Assembly: GCA_963693085.1 (NCBI GenBank)
Contig: OY856409.1
Span: 237,452,558-237,516,557 of the forward strand
Length of the DNA: 64,000 bases
DNA from: Alisma plantago-aquatica
Lineage: Eukaryota; Streptophyta; Magnoliopsida; Alismatales; Alismataceae
Direction of reading: 5' to 3'
Positions 24,107 to 37,600 of this stretch are shown piece after piece (the stretch's first letter is position 1; the number at the start of each line of letters is the position of its first letter). Position numbers and translations under genes: made by a program. The notes under the pieces are model-generated. The model saw nothing but the letters and a program-made list of their open reading frames with translations, was not told where the DNA came from and ran no database searches.

Positions 24107-25464
24107 TGACACGCATATAACGTGTGTGTAATACGCAAGTATACGTGTCGAAGTAATATGAGATTATGAGTCCCGAGTTATCGAACACGGGGAGTTGTGA
24201 GGTTAAATACTATTACTAATTAGGATTGATTGGCTAAGCCGAAAACAAGAGTTGATTGAAAAAAAAGAAAAGAAAAGAAAAAGAAAAGAAAAGAAAACAA
24301 TCGATTAAATGGTTGGTTTAATCAATTAAAATAGGAATCTTTAGGATTGTGATTTCACCGCGGGTTCTCGTTGTATTTATTTCTATATAGTTAATCAAAT
24401 TCGTCTCTCATTCCAGGTAGTGGCCTGTAGTCAGAATTGTTCACTGTCGTGATACAATTCACTACCTAAATCTAGGTCGGTTCCACGGTCGTAGTAACCT
24501 ATACCCTAAACTAGGTGCATGAAGACCAAACTCTGGGTTTCCACCATTAACCGTACATCACCTTGTTCAAGGGATTTATTAATTAATGTGAATTTTGTCT
24601 CTTTTCAACCATTAATTCTTCTTTCAAAACAATTAAAGGCATTAGATTATCATTAGGGTGATCAATCATAATGATATAATGGAGAAAACGAAAGCATACC
24701 ACGGATTTAAGAGACAAAATATGATAAACTATGTAAAAAGTATCATACAACGATTACTCGGGCTACTCCCGGGTCCTAAGGAATTACAGTTTTTAGCCAA
24801 AAATAGACGACATGGTATCACAGTAAGTTGAAAAGATGTAAAACATGAATTTCGAGATACAGCCGCCAAAACGCCTCTGAGGTCTTCTGTGTAGGGTTCC
24901 TCTACTTTTCTCTCTCCATTCAGCTACCGTATCATCCCCCCATGATACATCTCCCAATTGCGGTTCTAATGGTTCCTTTTATAGCCATCGTACATGTTTA
25001 GGTCAAGAGGAAACCTAAAAATATAATTTTTAATACAATATGTGTTAGATTTAACACATTAAAATTTCGTATGCAACGTCTGAGTCGATGGTATCGAGTT
25101 GGAAGTCGATGGTATCGACTTCTTCACAGTAAACCGTCATTTTCCTTTTCAATCTGGAGCAAAAAATATTTGTACTCTGATGCCATGTCGCTACCATCGA
25201 GTTGCAAGTCGATGGTATCGACTTTGCTCCAGTAAATAATAATTATCTGTAATAAAATAATCAATGAATAAAATCAAATAATTACTATAATAATTAAAAC
25301 ATGTAAAATGCATGTAAAATACATGTAAAAATATAAGAAATGATGCACGTGTGATTTTTACTAATTTGGTAAAATATGTATTAAAAAGATATTCAATTAA
25401 GCACAAATGATAAAGAAAATAACCAAATTAGATATCAAAATAATAACAATTTATGCATACATCA
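24107..25464 (-). repeat. 5' LTR of Athila-like element A
   Basis: Paired with 19430-20799. TATA on the minus strand (GGCTATAAAAGG) at 24975-24986, with one base altered. GTCGATGGTATCGAC words occur at 25083-25220. It lacks about 64 bp near 24862 relative to its partner. Confidence 0.9.
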
Positions 25465-25469
25465 ATCCA

Positions 25470-26025
25470 CGTGATTATGATTTTCTTGTGAATAAATATC
25501 AAGACAAGAGTTGTTACCTATATGAAGAGAATGCACATGTGCATCGATGTGTCCATTAATTGGATAAGTTTCAGGAAAATACGAACTAACGTCCTCAATA
25601 TAAAGAAAAACACAAATACAAAAACTTGATAAAGAGAGTAAATAATTGAGGATGAATCTGAAGTATGATGAACTCACCCATAGAAGGTAAGTACAACACA
25701 TGATAATGTTAGAAGAGACATAAGAATGATAAATAGTTAATAAGAAAGATTAATGAAGTATTATAATCAATATAATTCCAAAGCAGATGGCAAGGAATTT
25801 ATATAAGAAAATGAATGATACAAAAATAGTTGAAATCTTGGAGTCAACGATTAAGAGTGTACCTAATTATCTATAATAACTTCATGATGTACATTCATTA
25901 ATAATGAGGGTGTAGCATAAGTTTTGCCCAAGTGTGTTTCACATGGGGTTATGTATTGCTTCTTTGTTGTTCTTTGCCATAACCTTGAGATTTTGGGGGC
26001 GAAATCCTTTTGAGGGGTTTATGAC
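25470..26025 (+). other. Internal region of the Tekay-like element, right part, with PPT
   Basis: Non-coding. It ends in GAGATTTTGGGGGCGAAATC and CTTTTGAGGGG (25987-26017), the conserved block that precedes the 3' LTR in Tekay/Del elements. There it is the end of the pol frame plus the PPT. Confidence 0.65.
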
Positions 26026-29000
26026 TGTGAGACCATGATCCTATCTCAATCTTAATTTATCCATAATATTGATTTATTATCTTAATTGAATGCTTAGAAA
26101 ATGAATTATGTTCAATTGTATAAGTTAAAACCCTATATGACGTCAATTTGCACTTTTAATGCCTTGGTTTCAAGTTTTTCAAATATGTTGTGGAGTAAAT
26201 TGTAAAATTACCTTAACTTTGGGACTTAAAGGCAAAGTTGTTTACAGAATATTTTTAGTTATATATTACATGATTTATCAAATTTTGTATCAATATATCA
26301 AGATACAAATTTAATTTGGTTCGATTTACTTTGTATGTGACCTAAATTCAAGGTTCTTAGCAATATGTGGATTTGATTGTAAATTAAACATAGCATGAGG
26401 ACCAAATTGCAAACTATATTAAAATATTTAATATTATACTTTTCTTCTTACTCTTACTTGTTTTACGCTTAAACTTAATTGGTTAAGAGATGACTCTAAT
26501 CTAGACTTTATTGTACTTTGTTTTCCTAGAAATGTAATATCATGTACAATTGTGGACTAATATGCTTTTTCACCTTAACTGGGAACTTAAGTACAAAATT
26601 GAGTGCATAATATACAAATGCATGATATTAATTAGTATCTTCATTCATTGTCTTGTTTTTATTCTTTTGACCTTAGTTGGATTAAGGCTTCAACCTTAAC
26701 TAGTAGGGTGGTGGTGGTTGATGATGGCCAATGGAGCTTCTTATGCTCAACTAATGGACCTTTACGCTTGCAAAAGTGATATTTTTAGCTAATGAAAGTC
26801 ATATTCCAATAAAAACCTCACATAATATGATAATAAGGTTTCCCAAACACTAGTAGGGCCAAAAATATGACTTCTTTGATCAATGGATAGCATTTTGGGC
26901 CAAGATAATTATGAGCACTAGTTGGGGACAATTTGGACTTTTGTATCTATTCTTCACTTTATAAAACCAAACCCTTTGACCTAGAGTCGCTTTTAGCACT
27001 CAAAAAACTTCTAGTATCATGGAAAGAGCCATGGATTTTGAGGCAATCTGCTAGGAAGGGATGGACATGGATGAAGCCTTGCATGTTGATGGAAGTGGAT
27101 GCAAGTTGTAGATCTAGCTTCTTCAAGATAATTTCAAGCTTGTCTAGTTCGTTTCCAGCCCAAATAATATAAGATACATCTTATGTAATCTCATTTACTA
27201 TTTTTACTCACCCTATCTTCCTCCTTTGGTCATGCCCCATAGACTTCTATGGTGGAAAGTACTCCATCTATCTAAAGAACCTCCTTTTTTCCTCTTTTTG
27301 GTCTAAGGAGAGTTATATCTTACTTGGGGCATGGATTTGGGAGATTTTGGAGGGATGATATAGGACCTATAAGTATGCTCGTGGCCTCCATATATGGTCC
27401 TCATTACTATCACCATAAGAGGTGAGTGATATAACATTTTTTAGCATTCTTTTGCCTACTAGTTCATGCAATTCCCTAAAACTTACTTTAAACTTGATTA
27501 GTATGCCTACAATTTTAATCTTTATGGATTATTTTGCTTCCATGTGATACGATTTCGAAATTTTATATCTTCACATATATGATAATCATCAATCCCTAAT
27601 CAAATGGACCTGTACTCTTTGGTTTAAGTTCTGAAATTCAAAATGTGTGCATCAATAGTTCATTTTGTTCTAAATTTTGTTCTATGACCTCCTAATGTTC
27701 TAAAAGATGATGATTTGAGAACTATTTTAGATAGGTGGACTAGATTCACGAAAATTAATTTTATTCTTAACCTTCTGGAGTTACTCCCTGATGTCATTTA
27801 TATGACCAAATAATCATGTACTTGTTGGGTTTCAAAATACAAGTAAAATTGTTATTAAATTTGTCATCCTTGTGGTGTATTAGCACCATATGACAGGAAT
27901 ACATGTATGAATGCAATTATAAGTGATTCGTAGTTGACATTAAACTTTTATAAAGCTTTATTATAACTGTTATGTTGCTGGAAGTTCCTTTGACTTAGGT
28001 CATCCCAAAGTAGGTCATCTATGCATAGAGGTGACACATATTATGTACAATAGTGTTACTAATGGAACTCTCTCATACTTCTGAATTTGAATGTGAAATT
28101 TGGTATGGTGGTGTGTAACTATAATGTGAATTTTAATCCATAATTTCAAATGGTTTTTATGTTCTTACATGGTATTGAACCTAGTGTGGACTTATATGGT
28201 GAAATTTCCCTTTTATGTCTGGTTTTGGGACTATATGCCCTAGTGAGTACTTGGAATTACATGAGGAACCATATTATACTTCCTAAATATGTTTTTCCTC
28301 ATTTATAACCTTGATGAATGTGAAATTAATTTTGTAATCAATAACTATAATCATAACAATGTGGAGGATATATATATCGTCATAATAGAAATTAACAAAA
28401 TGACCAAGGTATAACTTGGAGGTTTCTAAATTGAATGTGAGGTTTAACAATTGATGGAAGAATTTTCTAATAAGTAACTTTAATAAGGCATTATATACCT
28501 TACATGATTCCTATGATTTATATAACTCATGTTTTCTTAGAATTCTAAGGATGGACTACACAATATATAAAATATGACATTAAAAGTATATCATGAATAT
28601 GGGTTACATGTATATACTTTAGAGTTGTTGTTTTGAGGTTGATCCCTTGGGTTTCATGACATGTGTGTCATCATTTGGATGATGGCTAGACCCAATGGTT
28701 AAATATCACTCCTATTGGAATATGATTAAAATATAAGATGGGGAATCAAATGGTTCTATTGTTAGAAGTGGATGAGTTGTTTGACCTAATGCATCTGATA
28801 ATATTAGCTACAAATAATGGCATACACCTTTTCATAGTATTGTTTACTCTAAACGATGTTGGTGATTAGTTGAATTTAATTAATGGTCTTGAAAAGAGGT
28901 GTAATATGAGAGTCCTTGATGATACTCTTATATCTGAATAGTGATTACTAACCATGTTCTATGATCATGTCTAATCTTATATGAACATTTTGAGGATGTC

Positions 29001-30723
29001 TATGTGTGGATAGTGGCATATCTTTGCAATATTATTTGCATGTTGATATGAGATGCAACATGAGAAATATCCTTTGTTTCACCTTGAGTAAGGCTAATGT
29101 CCCATGAGTATATATATTGGGCCTTGTTGTAGCTAAAGATGATATGTTGGGCCTCGTTATGGCTGAGGGTGCTATTATGGACCTTATTGTGGACAAGATT
29201 GATATTTGTGATTTTATTGTGGTCAAAGATGAACACGTGTACCTTGATTTAGTGGCTTGGTATGTGTTTTATATGTTTTACATCTTCTAGAATTGCAATA
29301 CTTGATTTATTTCCCAAATACTTGTAGGTACTTTGTATGTGTCTTGATTGATGGAGTTGAAAATACCTAATTTACTTAAATAATCAGTGTAACCTTAATC
29401 ATGTAGTGTCATGTGTCGTAGATCTATTCCAGTGTCAAGACTTGTTGGATGGTGAAATGAGTATTCCTCAACTGGAAGCTCAGAGTCATATATTGTTGAG
29501 TATATGCATGTCTTTTAGGATGGCTGGGATCATACCTCGGAAGGAGAACGACCATGGTTGTATCTCGAATACTTATATATGTGATGTTCTTGAGGGAAAC
29601 TATGGTTGTACCTCAGATGATAGAGTTTGTATACCATGGTTACTAGTGTTGTAAACTATATACCAAGGGTGGACTAGGTTGTTTTACAGCTTGACTTATA
29701 TGTCGTTACGCCGAGCTTTTACTAATTGAGGGTGGATGAGATCTTAGGATTTTGGCTCTCCTAGATCTTGTATGGAACTAATTTTGACTTAACAATGGTC
29801 AGTTGGAGTTTGAATGGTATACCTCAAATTCCCCATGGTAAATAATAAAATATGTAACCCAGTTGCATAGTTTATTTGTTTGGATTTAATTGACAAATCA
29901 CATGGATGTGAAATTATATCCATTTACTTATTACAAATATTGTATATGTTTTTGTACTTTTTACAGGTAAGTGTATGGATCAAGTACATACATGGTATTA
30001 TCCTTTGTACTTACCGATTATACATCTATGTGAAGAGATTTTACATTTTTTCAATATACATATCGAATTATGATAATTAGTACTTGATGTATATATTTTG
30101 TGCATTGATACTTAATTGTTCATTAGTCTACTTCTAGTTATTTGATTGTACTATGCTTGTAAGTGATACAATGTTAGCTTTGTTATATCATATCACTGGG
30201 ACAGGGGGTCTAACCCATAGTTATCCACATCTTTTTAGGGATGATGAAGCAATGGAAAGAAAGTGTTGTTCAAGACATAACAAGAAATGATATAGTTAAG
30301 TCTAGAGTGTCTATGTACTCACTTTCTTGAGTTACATGTAGGTAGTTAATAAACTACATGTTAGGTTGTTTTATGTGATGTATTCTTACAAAAATGAGCT
30401 GTAAGATGAGCTAATAGTTATATGATGTTTTAGTTGCATGATTATATCTCATTTTGTAATCTTACTTTGACAAAGTTAATAAATGAATTTTACTTTGTGA
30501 TCTTAGCATTTCCTCTTTTGGAATGGCTCTAATATAATGAAATACATTTTTTTATAAAGTTCATGTAAAGTGTGATAGATGTTGTAATCGGTTCTTTACG
30601 TAGAATGTCTTGTACAACACGTTTCAGCTTGGTTTTTGATAGATATTAGATTTAAGTCAGGTTTTGGCCAAGGATCTATCCTAATGGTCAATTAAGGTTT
30701 GATTATCAGGTTGGATTCTTACA
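26026..30723 (+). repeat. 3' LTR of the Tekay-like element (4698 bp)
   Basis: Starts TGTGAGACCATG and ends GGATTCTTACA, followed by the ACTTC target duplication. Collinear with 13404-18154 with substitutions and small indels throughout, and lacking its microsatellite expansions. Confidence 0.88.
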
Positions 30724-30728
30724 ACTTC

Positions 30729-31044
30729 TAACCCAATATATATGAGAAGAAAAGATTTTCTATGTTTAGGGCATTCACACTTATTCATAGTTCCCTTTGG
30801 CCATGTAGGAAACATATATGTGTGAGGGGCTCCAACCACCATATCGAGGGTGGATAGAGAGAATTATGATCATGATTATTTGCAAATATGTTTCAACCTA
30901 GACACATGAGTGTATCTGTAACCAAATATGAACAACTTGCTTTACATGTGAAATCAAATTTTAGCCATGCACTCTATAGGGAACTGCATGCTTGTTGGGA
31001 TACCATATGGAATAGTTTAGCACCCCTATCCCAATCCTTATGTT
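30729..31044. other. Intergenic DNA between two insertions
   Basis: Continues the pre-insertion sequence from 13398 and continues again at 42120. No gene or repeat recognised. Confidence 0.5.
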
Positions 31045-31049
31045 AGAAA

Positions 31050-32514
31050 TGTTGACCTAGAGGTTATACATTGTTCATATTTTGATAATGATTTAACCAT
31101 TCCATTAATATGTATCTAATATGTGTATTCAAGATTGATTTTAGGTGTTAGGTACATGAAAAGGATCAAATTTCTCATGCCCTAATTTGCTCAAGTTCAA
31201 GTCAAAAGCTATACAAGTGTGTAATTTAGAAAATCCATGTAAATGACCTTAGAAGATTTTTGAATCACTTGCATTGACGTATTGGTTTGTAACTAAGATG
31301 AGAAAATTGATTGGGACACATTGCACCAAGTTTTAATCACTTTTGATGCACTTTAGAAAATTGATCACAGATTGTTGATCGGTCGAGTTGGAATCTCGAC
31401 CGATCCACTAGATCCATTTTCTGGAGAGTGCATTGGTCGAGTTGTGTTTTCACATAACTCGACTGGTCGGGTTACTAACCAAATCCAACTTTCATTGGTT
31501 GGTCGAGTTTCCCTAGAACAAACTCGACCGATGGTTTGAAATCTGGGTTTGTCTTTTACCCTATCGGTCGAGTTACCTTTATTGAAAATCGAACGATTGC
31601 ACTGTACAAAAATTGCAAAAAAAGTAATTGTGGTCGTTGGTGACTTATTTGGGTGAAAATAGATCTGCTGCCTTGGGAAATAATTGCTATAATTTGGCCC
31701 TAAGTGTTCCCCAACTCAAAGGGGCACCCTCAGCTATAAATAGGACCACTTGGAGTTCATTCCAAGGTTGCTCATTCCATATATGCTTGGTTCTTTCTTA
31801 GTTGAGAGTGCTACACACCTTTGAGCCCCTTTCTCTCTCTACCTTCAAGTCAAATTCGTGAGTATGAGTGAGTTAGGATATGTTGTAAGAGAGCTACCCA
31901 TTGTATCCATGTAGAGCTCTCTACCTCCATATTCCTACCCCCTTTCATGTTGAAGAAAAGGCTAAAGATGAGTCAAGGAGAAGGAGTTGTTGTTCTTCAA
32001 GGTTGAAGAAAGCATGGTGTTCCAGATCTCCAGGTGAAGGAGATAGGCAAGGCAAATGTTCAAGAAGGATAGGTAATTCCTTGAAGGCCAAAGACTTGAA
32101 GAAGGAGTGGGTAAGTCCTTGTTGAAGGTTGAAGACTCCATGGTTCAAGTGGGTAAGTTCCTTTAGTAGGTCGAATATCCTTACTTGAGGTATTAAGTCC
32201 TTGGATGAATGTGTTTTTTATCTTGTAATCTTATGAATGAATATAAGAGCATCAAGATTGCAAAGTCCTAGATCCTAACCACCTCTAGGTAGAGGACTGA
32301 CTCACTTCTAGTTTGAAGTATGGAACCACTCTATACCACTTTATCCAAGTGTATGCTCTTCCTTGTCTCTCACCCTTGCTATGCATGCTAGTTATGACTT
32401 CAAATTGGTTGTATGTTTAAGTTTCTATACTTAATATAATTTGGTGGTATAATTCATTTTGTGATATTTGTGAAGCTCTATTCACCCCCCCCCCTAGAGC
32501 CCTTTGATCCAACA
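31050..32514 (+). repeat. 5' LTR of SIRE-like element A
   Basis: Starts TGTTGACC, ends GATCCAACA. TATA box GCTATAAATAGGA at 31733-31745. Upstream of it (31376-31600) TCGGTCGAGTT and CTCGACCGAT words alternate in both orientations, forming inverted repeats. A C-run of about ten bases near 32485 precedes the LTR end. Confidence 0.92.
31733..31745 (+). promoter_or_regulatory. TATA box, SIRE A 5' LTR
   Basis: GCTATAAATAGGA; the same word occurs in the 3' LTR at 41328-41340. Confidence 0.75.
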
Positions 32515-32516
32515 AG

Positions 32517-32528
32517 TGGTATCAGAGC
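32517..32528 (+). other. PBS of SIRE A (tRNA-iMet)
   Basis: TGGTATCAGAGC, a perfect match to the standard plant copia PBS, three bases after the LTR end. Confidence 0.92.
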
Positions 32529-32564
32529 AGATATTATCCAATCTACTTCCACAAGTAGGAGAAG

Positions 32565-34592
32565 ATGGGCCATTTAGCACTTGGATCTCTCAACTTAGAG
32601 GGAAGCTTCTCCATGCGACCTCCAGTCTTTGACACCACCAACTTCCTCTATTGGAAGAGAAGAATGTAGTTCTATCTACAAGGAGTAAGCTATGAGATGT
32701 AGAAGGTGGTGCATCTAAAGTATGAAGATCCAAAGGGGGAAATGTCTACATGGATGGAAGCCCAAATGAAGCAAGTTCAACTCAATGCCAAATATGTGAG
32801 CATCATCTATGCATCCCTCACTCCATCCTGGTTTAATCAGATTTCCTCATGGGACATCGTACATGAAATTTGGAACAAGCTATGTGTCACAGAGCAAGTG
32901 AAGGAAGCCAAGATCTACATGCTTGGTGGTCTACTTGAGAACTTCAATATGGGCAAGAATGAAAGAGTGGCAGACATGTACACAAGGCATAATGTGATCA
33001 TCAATGGATTGGAAGCCCTTGGTAGTGTGATGGACAAAGGCACAATCAAATCCAAGATCTTAAGATCTCTTCCAAAGAGATGGGAGCCCAAGGTGACATC
33101 TATTGAAGAAGTGTACAAGCTTAGTGAATTGTCAACCGAGGAGCTGGTTGGCAACCTTCAAGCTCATGAGCCAAGGCTTGATAAGCAAGAAGAAGAAGAA
33201 GAAGAAGAAAAGAGAGAAGAGAAGGAGTCCAAGAAGATCAAGGACATAGACTTCAAAGCTCAAATTGAAGAGATGGTTCGGCAGCAACAACTTGCACTCA
33301 ATTATCCTACTCCTTCCTTAAGTGAAGATGAAGGCCCAAATGAGCATGAAGCAAACTACTCCAAGGGTAAACACTTCAAGGGGAATCCTTCTTCATCAAC
33401 TCCTAGATTCTATGAATGTGGCCAAAAAGGCCATTACAAGAGTGACTGCCCCAAGGCCAAGAAGAGCCACCACAAGAGCAGCCACAAGAAGGACAAGGAG
33501 TACAAGAGAGAATGCAAATATAAGAGAAAGGAGAAGAAAGAAAGAAGAAGAAAAGATGTAGCTCATGCAGCTTGGGAGGAGTCTTCTTCAAGTTCTTCTA
33601 GCTTTGAAGATGGAGAATGCCACCTTGCTCTCATGGCCTCTACAGGCAAAGATGTAGGTGAGGTAAGTGAAGTCAATTTGCATGAGTTGTCTAAAAAAAA
33701 TCTTATTGATATGCTTAATTCTTTCCGGTCATCTTTTACTAAATACAAATCTAAAAAGAAAATGTTAGGAACGATAATAGATGATCTTTATGATAAGATT
33801 GAGATTCTTGATCAAAATGAAAAGTTGCACCTTGATAGTATTGATACCTTGCAAGGGAAACTTCTTGATCTTGAACTCCAATACAGTGGAGTTGAAGCTT
33901 AGAATGGTGTCTACCTTAAGACCATTGCTACTCTTAAGGAAGTAAACCAAAAATGCCTACATGAGATAGATGTTCTTAAAACTAAAAATGTAGAACTTAA
34001 TATCATTGATGAAGCTAGGAAGCAAGAAAATCATGCCTATCAAAAGGAAATTCTTTTGCTTAAATATGAAAATGCTAAGTTACTTGCTCAAATTAATGAT
34101 CTATCTTCTAGACCTATCTTGCAAAGTAATGAGGTAGCTAGAACTACTTTAGAACATGAGTCTTTTCATACTAAATCCCTCTGTTTAGAGGTCGACCTAT
34201 TGCATGCTAGAGATGATCTTTCTAGTTTATCTTCTACTATCATTAACCTTAGTGATGATAATGCTAAATTGATAGATTCTTTGCAAAAGTTTCTTATGGG
34301 AAAGAAATCCCTTAATGTTGTCCTAGAACACTCTAACAAACAAAATGGTACTAGTAGTTTAGGATATGATGGGACTGATCCTAAAGGTAAGAACAAGAAC
34401 AAGATTAAGGGTAAGAAAAAGACTGTTGAACCTCCTTTCTTCCATGGAGAGACTTCCATCTCTAAGAACCCAATGGTATGTGTTCATTGTAAATGTGATG
34501 ACCATTACTCTACTTATTGTCCTTACAAGCCAAAGGGGACCAACCCAAAGATGAAATGGGTCCCCAAGATAACCCTGGATCCCAAAGTTTGA
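32565..34592 (+). pseudogene. gag of SIRE-like element A
   Basis: Frame opens at ATG 32565, followed by a region matching SIRE gag starts (FDTTNFLYWKRRM), and is closed by TAG at 32667 and 32700. Most of the capsid-like part is then open (32703-33899), with a UBN2-type stretch, an acidic/lysine-rich linker, and a zinc knuckle near 33413 in which the first Cys is Phe (FYECGQKGHYKSDCP). After a further TAG at 33900 the same frame continues through a coiled-coil-like part to a second knuckle, CVHCKCDDHYSTYC (near 34480), and a TGA at 34590. Three stops within one frame show decay. The unusual two-knuckle layout is shared with element B. Confidence 0.85.
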
Positions 34593-34625
34593 GTTGGGCA
34601 CCAACATCCTTCTTTCATACAGGTC

Positions 34626-37600
34626 AAAAGATGGTGGATTGTTGATAGTGGCTTCTCAAAGCATATGACAGGAGAAAATCAGCCATTTCAACAAATTCAT
34701 GAAAAAGAAAGGAGGATCGGTGACCTTTGGGGACAACAAAAAGGGTAAGGTAATAGGTGAGGATGATGTAGACAACGAACTAAGTATCAATTTTTTTTGC
34801 TTGTTGATGGCCTACATCACAACTTGATAAGTGTAAGCCAACTATGTGATAATGGTTATCTTGTTCTTTTTACATCTTTAGAATGTTTGCTTCTAGATTC
34901 CCTCACATACAATGTCATATATAAGGGAAATAGGAATGGTAATCTTTATGTTATTGTGCTTGATGCTCTAAAGCTCGTACTTGATCGATGCTTGGTTGTG
35001 GATAAAAATGATATTTCTCTATGGTATCGCCGGTTGGGTCATGTGAATATGCATCAAACAAAGAAATTGAGCAAAAAGGAATTGGTTCGGGGTCTTCCTG
35101 AATTGGATTTTGAAAAGGATGAGGAATACCAACCTTGTACACAAGGCAAGAAAACCAAGTCCTCCTTCAAATCCAAAGGAGTCCTTAGCACCAAAAGAGC
35201 TCTTGAGCTTCTTCATATTCATCTATTCAGACCTATGAGAGCTCAAACGCTTCGTGGTTCCAAGTATTGTCTTGTGATTGTCGATGATTTCTATTGCTAT
35301 ACTTGGACATTCTTTCTCGTTTCTAAGAGTGATACTCTCGATGTTTTCTCGAGCTTTTGTAAATGAGTTGAAAATGAAGCTTTTTTCGGATTGTTTCTAT
35401 CTGTAGTGACCATGGGGGAGAGTTTGAAAATGATCTTTTTGAGCATTTTTGTGAAAAATCTGGTTACTTTCACAATTTCTCTTCTCCTTGTACACCTCAA
35501 CAAAATGGGTTAGTAGAGAGAAAGAATAGGTCACTGTAAGAGATGGCTAGGACCATGCTTCTTGAGTATGACACTCCAAAGAAGTTTTGGGCTGAAGCCA
35601 TTATCACCTCTTGCTTTGTGCAGAATCGAGTTTTTATGCATCCTTCTTTGAAGAAAACCCCCTATGAGTTATGGCGTGGTAGAAAGCCATCCATCGACTT
35701 CTTTCATGTTTTCAGATGTCCTTGTTTTGTTTTGAACACAAAGGATTCTCTCGACAAGTTTGATCCGAAATCGTACAAGGCTTTCTTCCTAGGCTATAGC
35801 ACTACAAGCAGGGCTTATCGAGTTTTCAATATTGAACTGTCTAAAATTGAAGAATCCATTAATGTTAAGTTTATTGAATCTAACCCTGCCATTGGAAAGA
35901 ATATTGTTGATAATGATGTTGTAGATGACTTAATTCCAATCTTGAAAGACCTCAACATGAACAACAAAGGTAAGAAGGTGGTTGAAGAAGAAGATGAAGA
36001 GAAGAAGGATCCCACTCCTCGCTTAGTAAAGGATCATCCCAAAGAGCTAATCATTGGCAACCCATTTGAGAGAGTGAAGACACGAGCTGCCTACAACAAA
36101 GAACAAGCAGATAGTTCCTTCATCTCACAGTTGGAGCCGAAGAACATCAAGGAAGCTCTTGGATATGACGAGTGGATCCTATCCATGTAGGAGGAACTAG
36201 AGCAATTCGAGAAGAACTGAGTGTGGACCCTAGTGCTAAGACCAAGTGACAGAAAAATCATTGGCACCAAGTGGGTCTACCGCAACAAGCTTGATGAAAA
36301 TGTCAAGGTGGTAAGGAATAAAGCAAGGTTAGTGGCACAAGGCTACAATCAACAGGAAGGTATTGATTTTGATGAAACTTATGCTCCTGTTGCTAGACTT
36401 GAATCTATTAGAATGCTACTTGCCTTTGCTAGTTATAAAAATTTCTTACTATATCAAATGGATGTTAAAGTGCATTTTTGAATGGTACAATCAAGGAGGA
36501 AGTATTTGTTGATCAACCTCCGGGCTTTGAAAATGACAAGCTACCTAATCATGTTTATTTGTTACAAAAAGCTCTCTATGGACTCAAACAAGCACCTCAA
36601 GCTTGGTATGAATAATTAAAGAACTTTTTGTTAGACAATGACTATGTCATGGGAAAAGTCGATTCTACTTTATTTATAAAACACACTTCTAGCATTTTTT
36701 TTATCATTCAAATTTATGTTGATGATATCATTTTTGGTGGGACTAATCTTAATCTTTGCAAGGATTTTAGTTCTCTTATGCAGAGTGAGTTCGATATGAG
36801 CATGATGGGTGAGCTTACTTTCTTCCTCGGCTTCCACATCAAGCAAACTAAAGATGGAAACTTCATCAACCAAGGCAAGTACACCAATGAACTACTCAAA
36901 TGCTTTGGAATGGAGAACATGAAGTCGATGGACACAACCATATCCAACACCACCAAACTTGATAGAGATGAAGAAGGTGAGAAGGTAGATGAGAAGCTCT
37001 ATAGAGGTATGATTGGAAGTTTACTCTATTTAACTGCCTCTAGACCTGATATTATGTTCAGTGTTGGCTTGTGTGCTTGATTTCAATCAAGTCCTAGGAA
37101 ATCACATCTTATTGCTATTAAGAGGATTTTGAGGTACTTAGCCAAAACTCAAAACTTTGGCCTATGGTACCCTAAGTCAAGGGACTTTACTCTTGTAGCA
37201 TATAGTGATGCTGATTACACAGGATGTTTGTTTGATAGAAAGTGCACAAGTGGCACTTGCTTCCTTCTAGGACCATGCTTGGTGTCTTGGTTCTCTGAGA
37301 AACAGAGCATCGTGGCATTATCAACTACTGAGAATGAATACATTACAGCCGAGAGTTGTTGTGCCCAAGTCCTATGGATGAAGCAAATGCTCCAAGACTT
37401 TAACATATATTTTGATGCTTCTCCTATCTATTGTGATAATACTAGTGCAATCAATCTCTCTTATAATCCTATATTGCATAGTAGAGCTAATAATATAGAG
37501 GGTCACCATCATTTTCTTCGTGATCACATTGCCAAAAAGGATATTTATATCACGCATGTGGACACAGAAAATCAATTGTTGGACATTTTCACTAAACCTT

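Larger units (their letters stand above)
19430..25464 (-). mobile_element. Athila/Tat-like non-autonomous LTR retrotransposon A (minus strand), carrying a tRNA-Asp copy
   Basis: Two LTRs (19430-20799 and 24107-25464) are flanked by the perfect target-site duplication ATCCA (19425-19429, 25465-25469). Read on the minus strand, the order is 5' LTR, tRNA-Asp-type PBS, a single ORF related to the one at 53888, a long 3' non-coding part, PPT and 3' LTR. Gag-pol is absent, so movement would have needed enzymes from another element. LTRs show 18 differences in the first ~146 aligned bases by eye, mostly transitions. The 24107 LTR lacks about 64 bp (near 24862) that the other has; the 19430 LTR lacks short blocks near 20372 and 20460. 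It is inserted in the Tekay-like element. Confidence 0.92.
13404..30723 (+). mobile_element. Tekay-like Ty3-gypsy element with giant LTRs, non-coding interior, hosting a nested element
   Basis: Two direct repeats (13404-18154 and 26026-30723) flank an internal region that starts with a tRNA-iMet-type PBS and ends with a GGGGGCGAAATCC...TTGAGGGG tract, the arrangement of Tekay/Del chromovirus 3' ends. The 5-bp target-site duplication ACTTC is perfect at 13399-13403 and 30724-30728. After removing the nested 6.0-kb insertion, the internal region is only about 1.8 kb (18155-19424 and 25470-26025) with no gag or pol. The element is therefore a non-autonomous or internally deleted derivative. LTR divergence, by eye about 15% in a 160-bp sample, makes it the oldest complete element here. 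Confidence 0.9.

Noticed and set aside
33403..33748. Minus-strand open frames inside SIRE A gag
   Set aside because: Antisense shadows of the lysine/serine-rich gag coding strand; no motif of their own.
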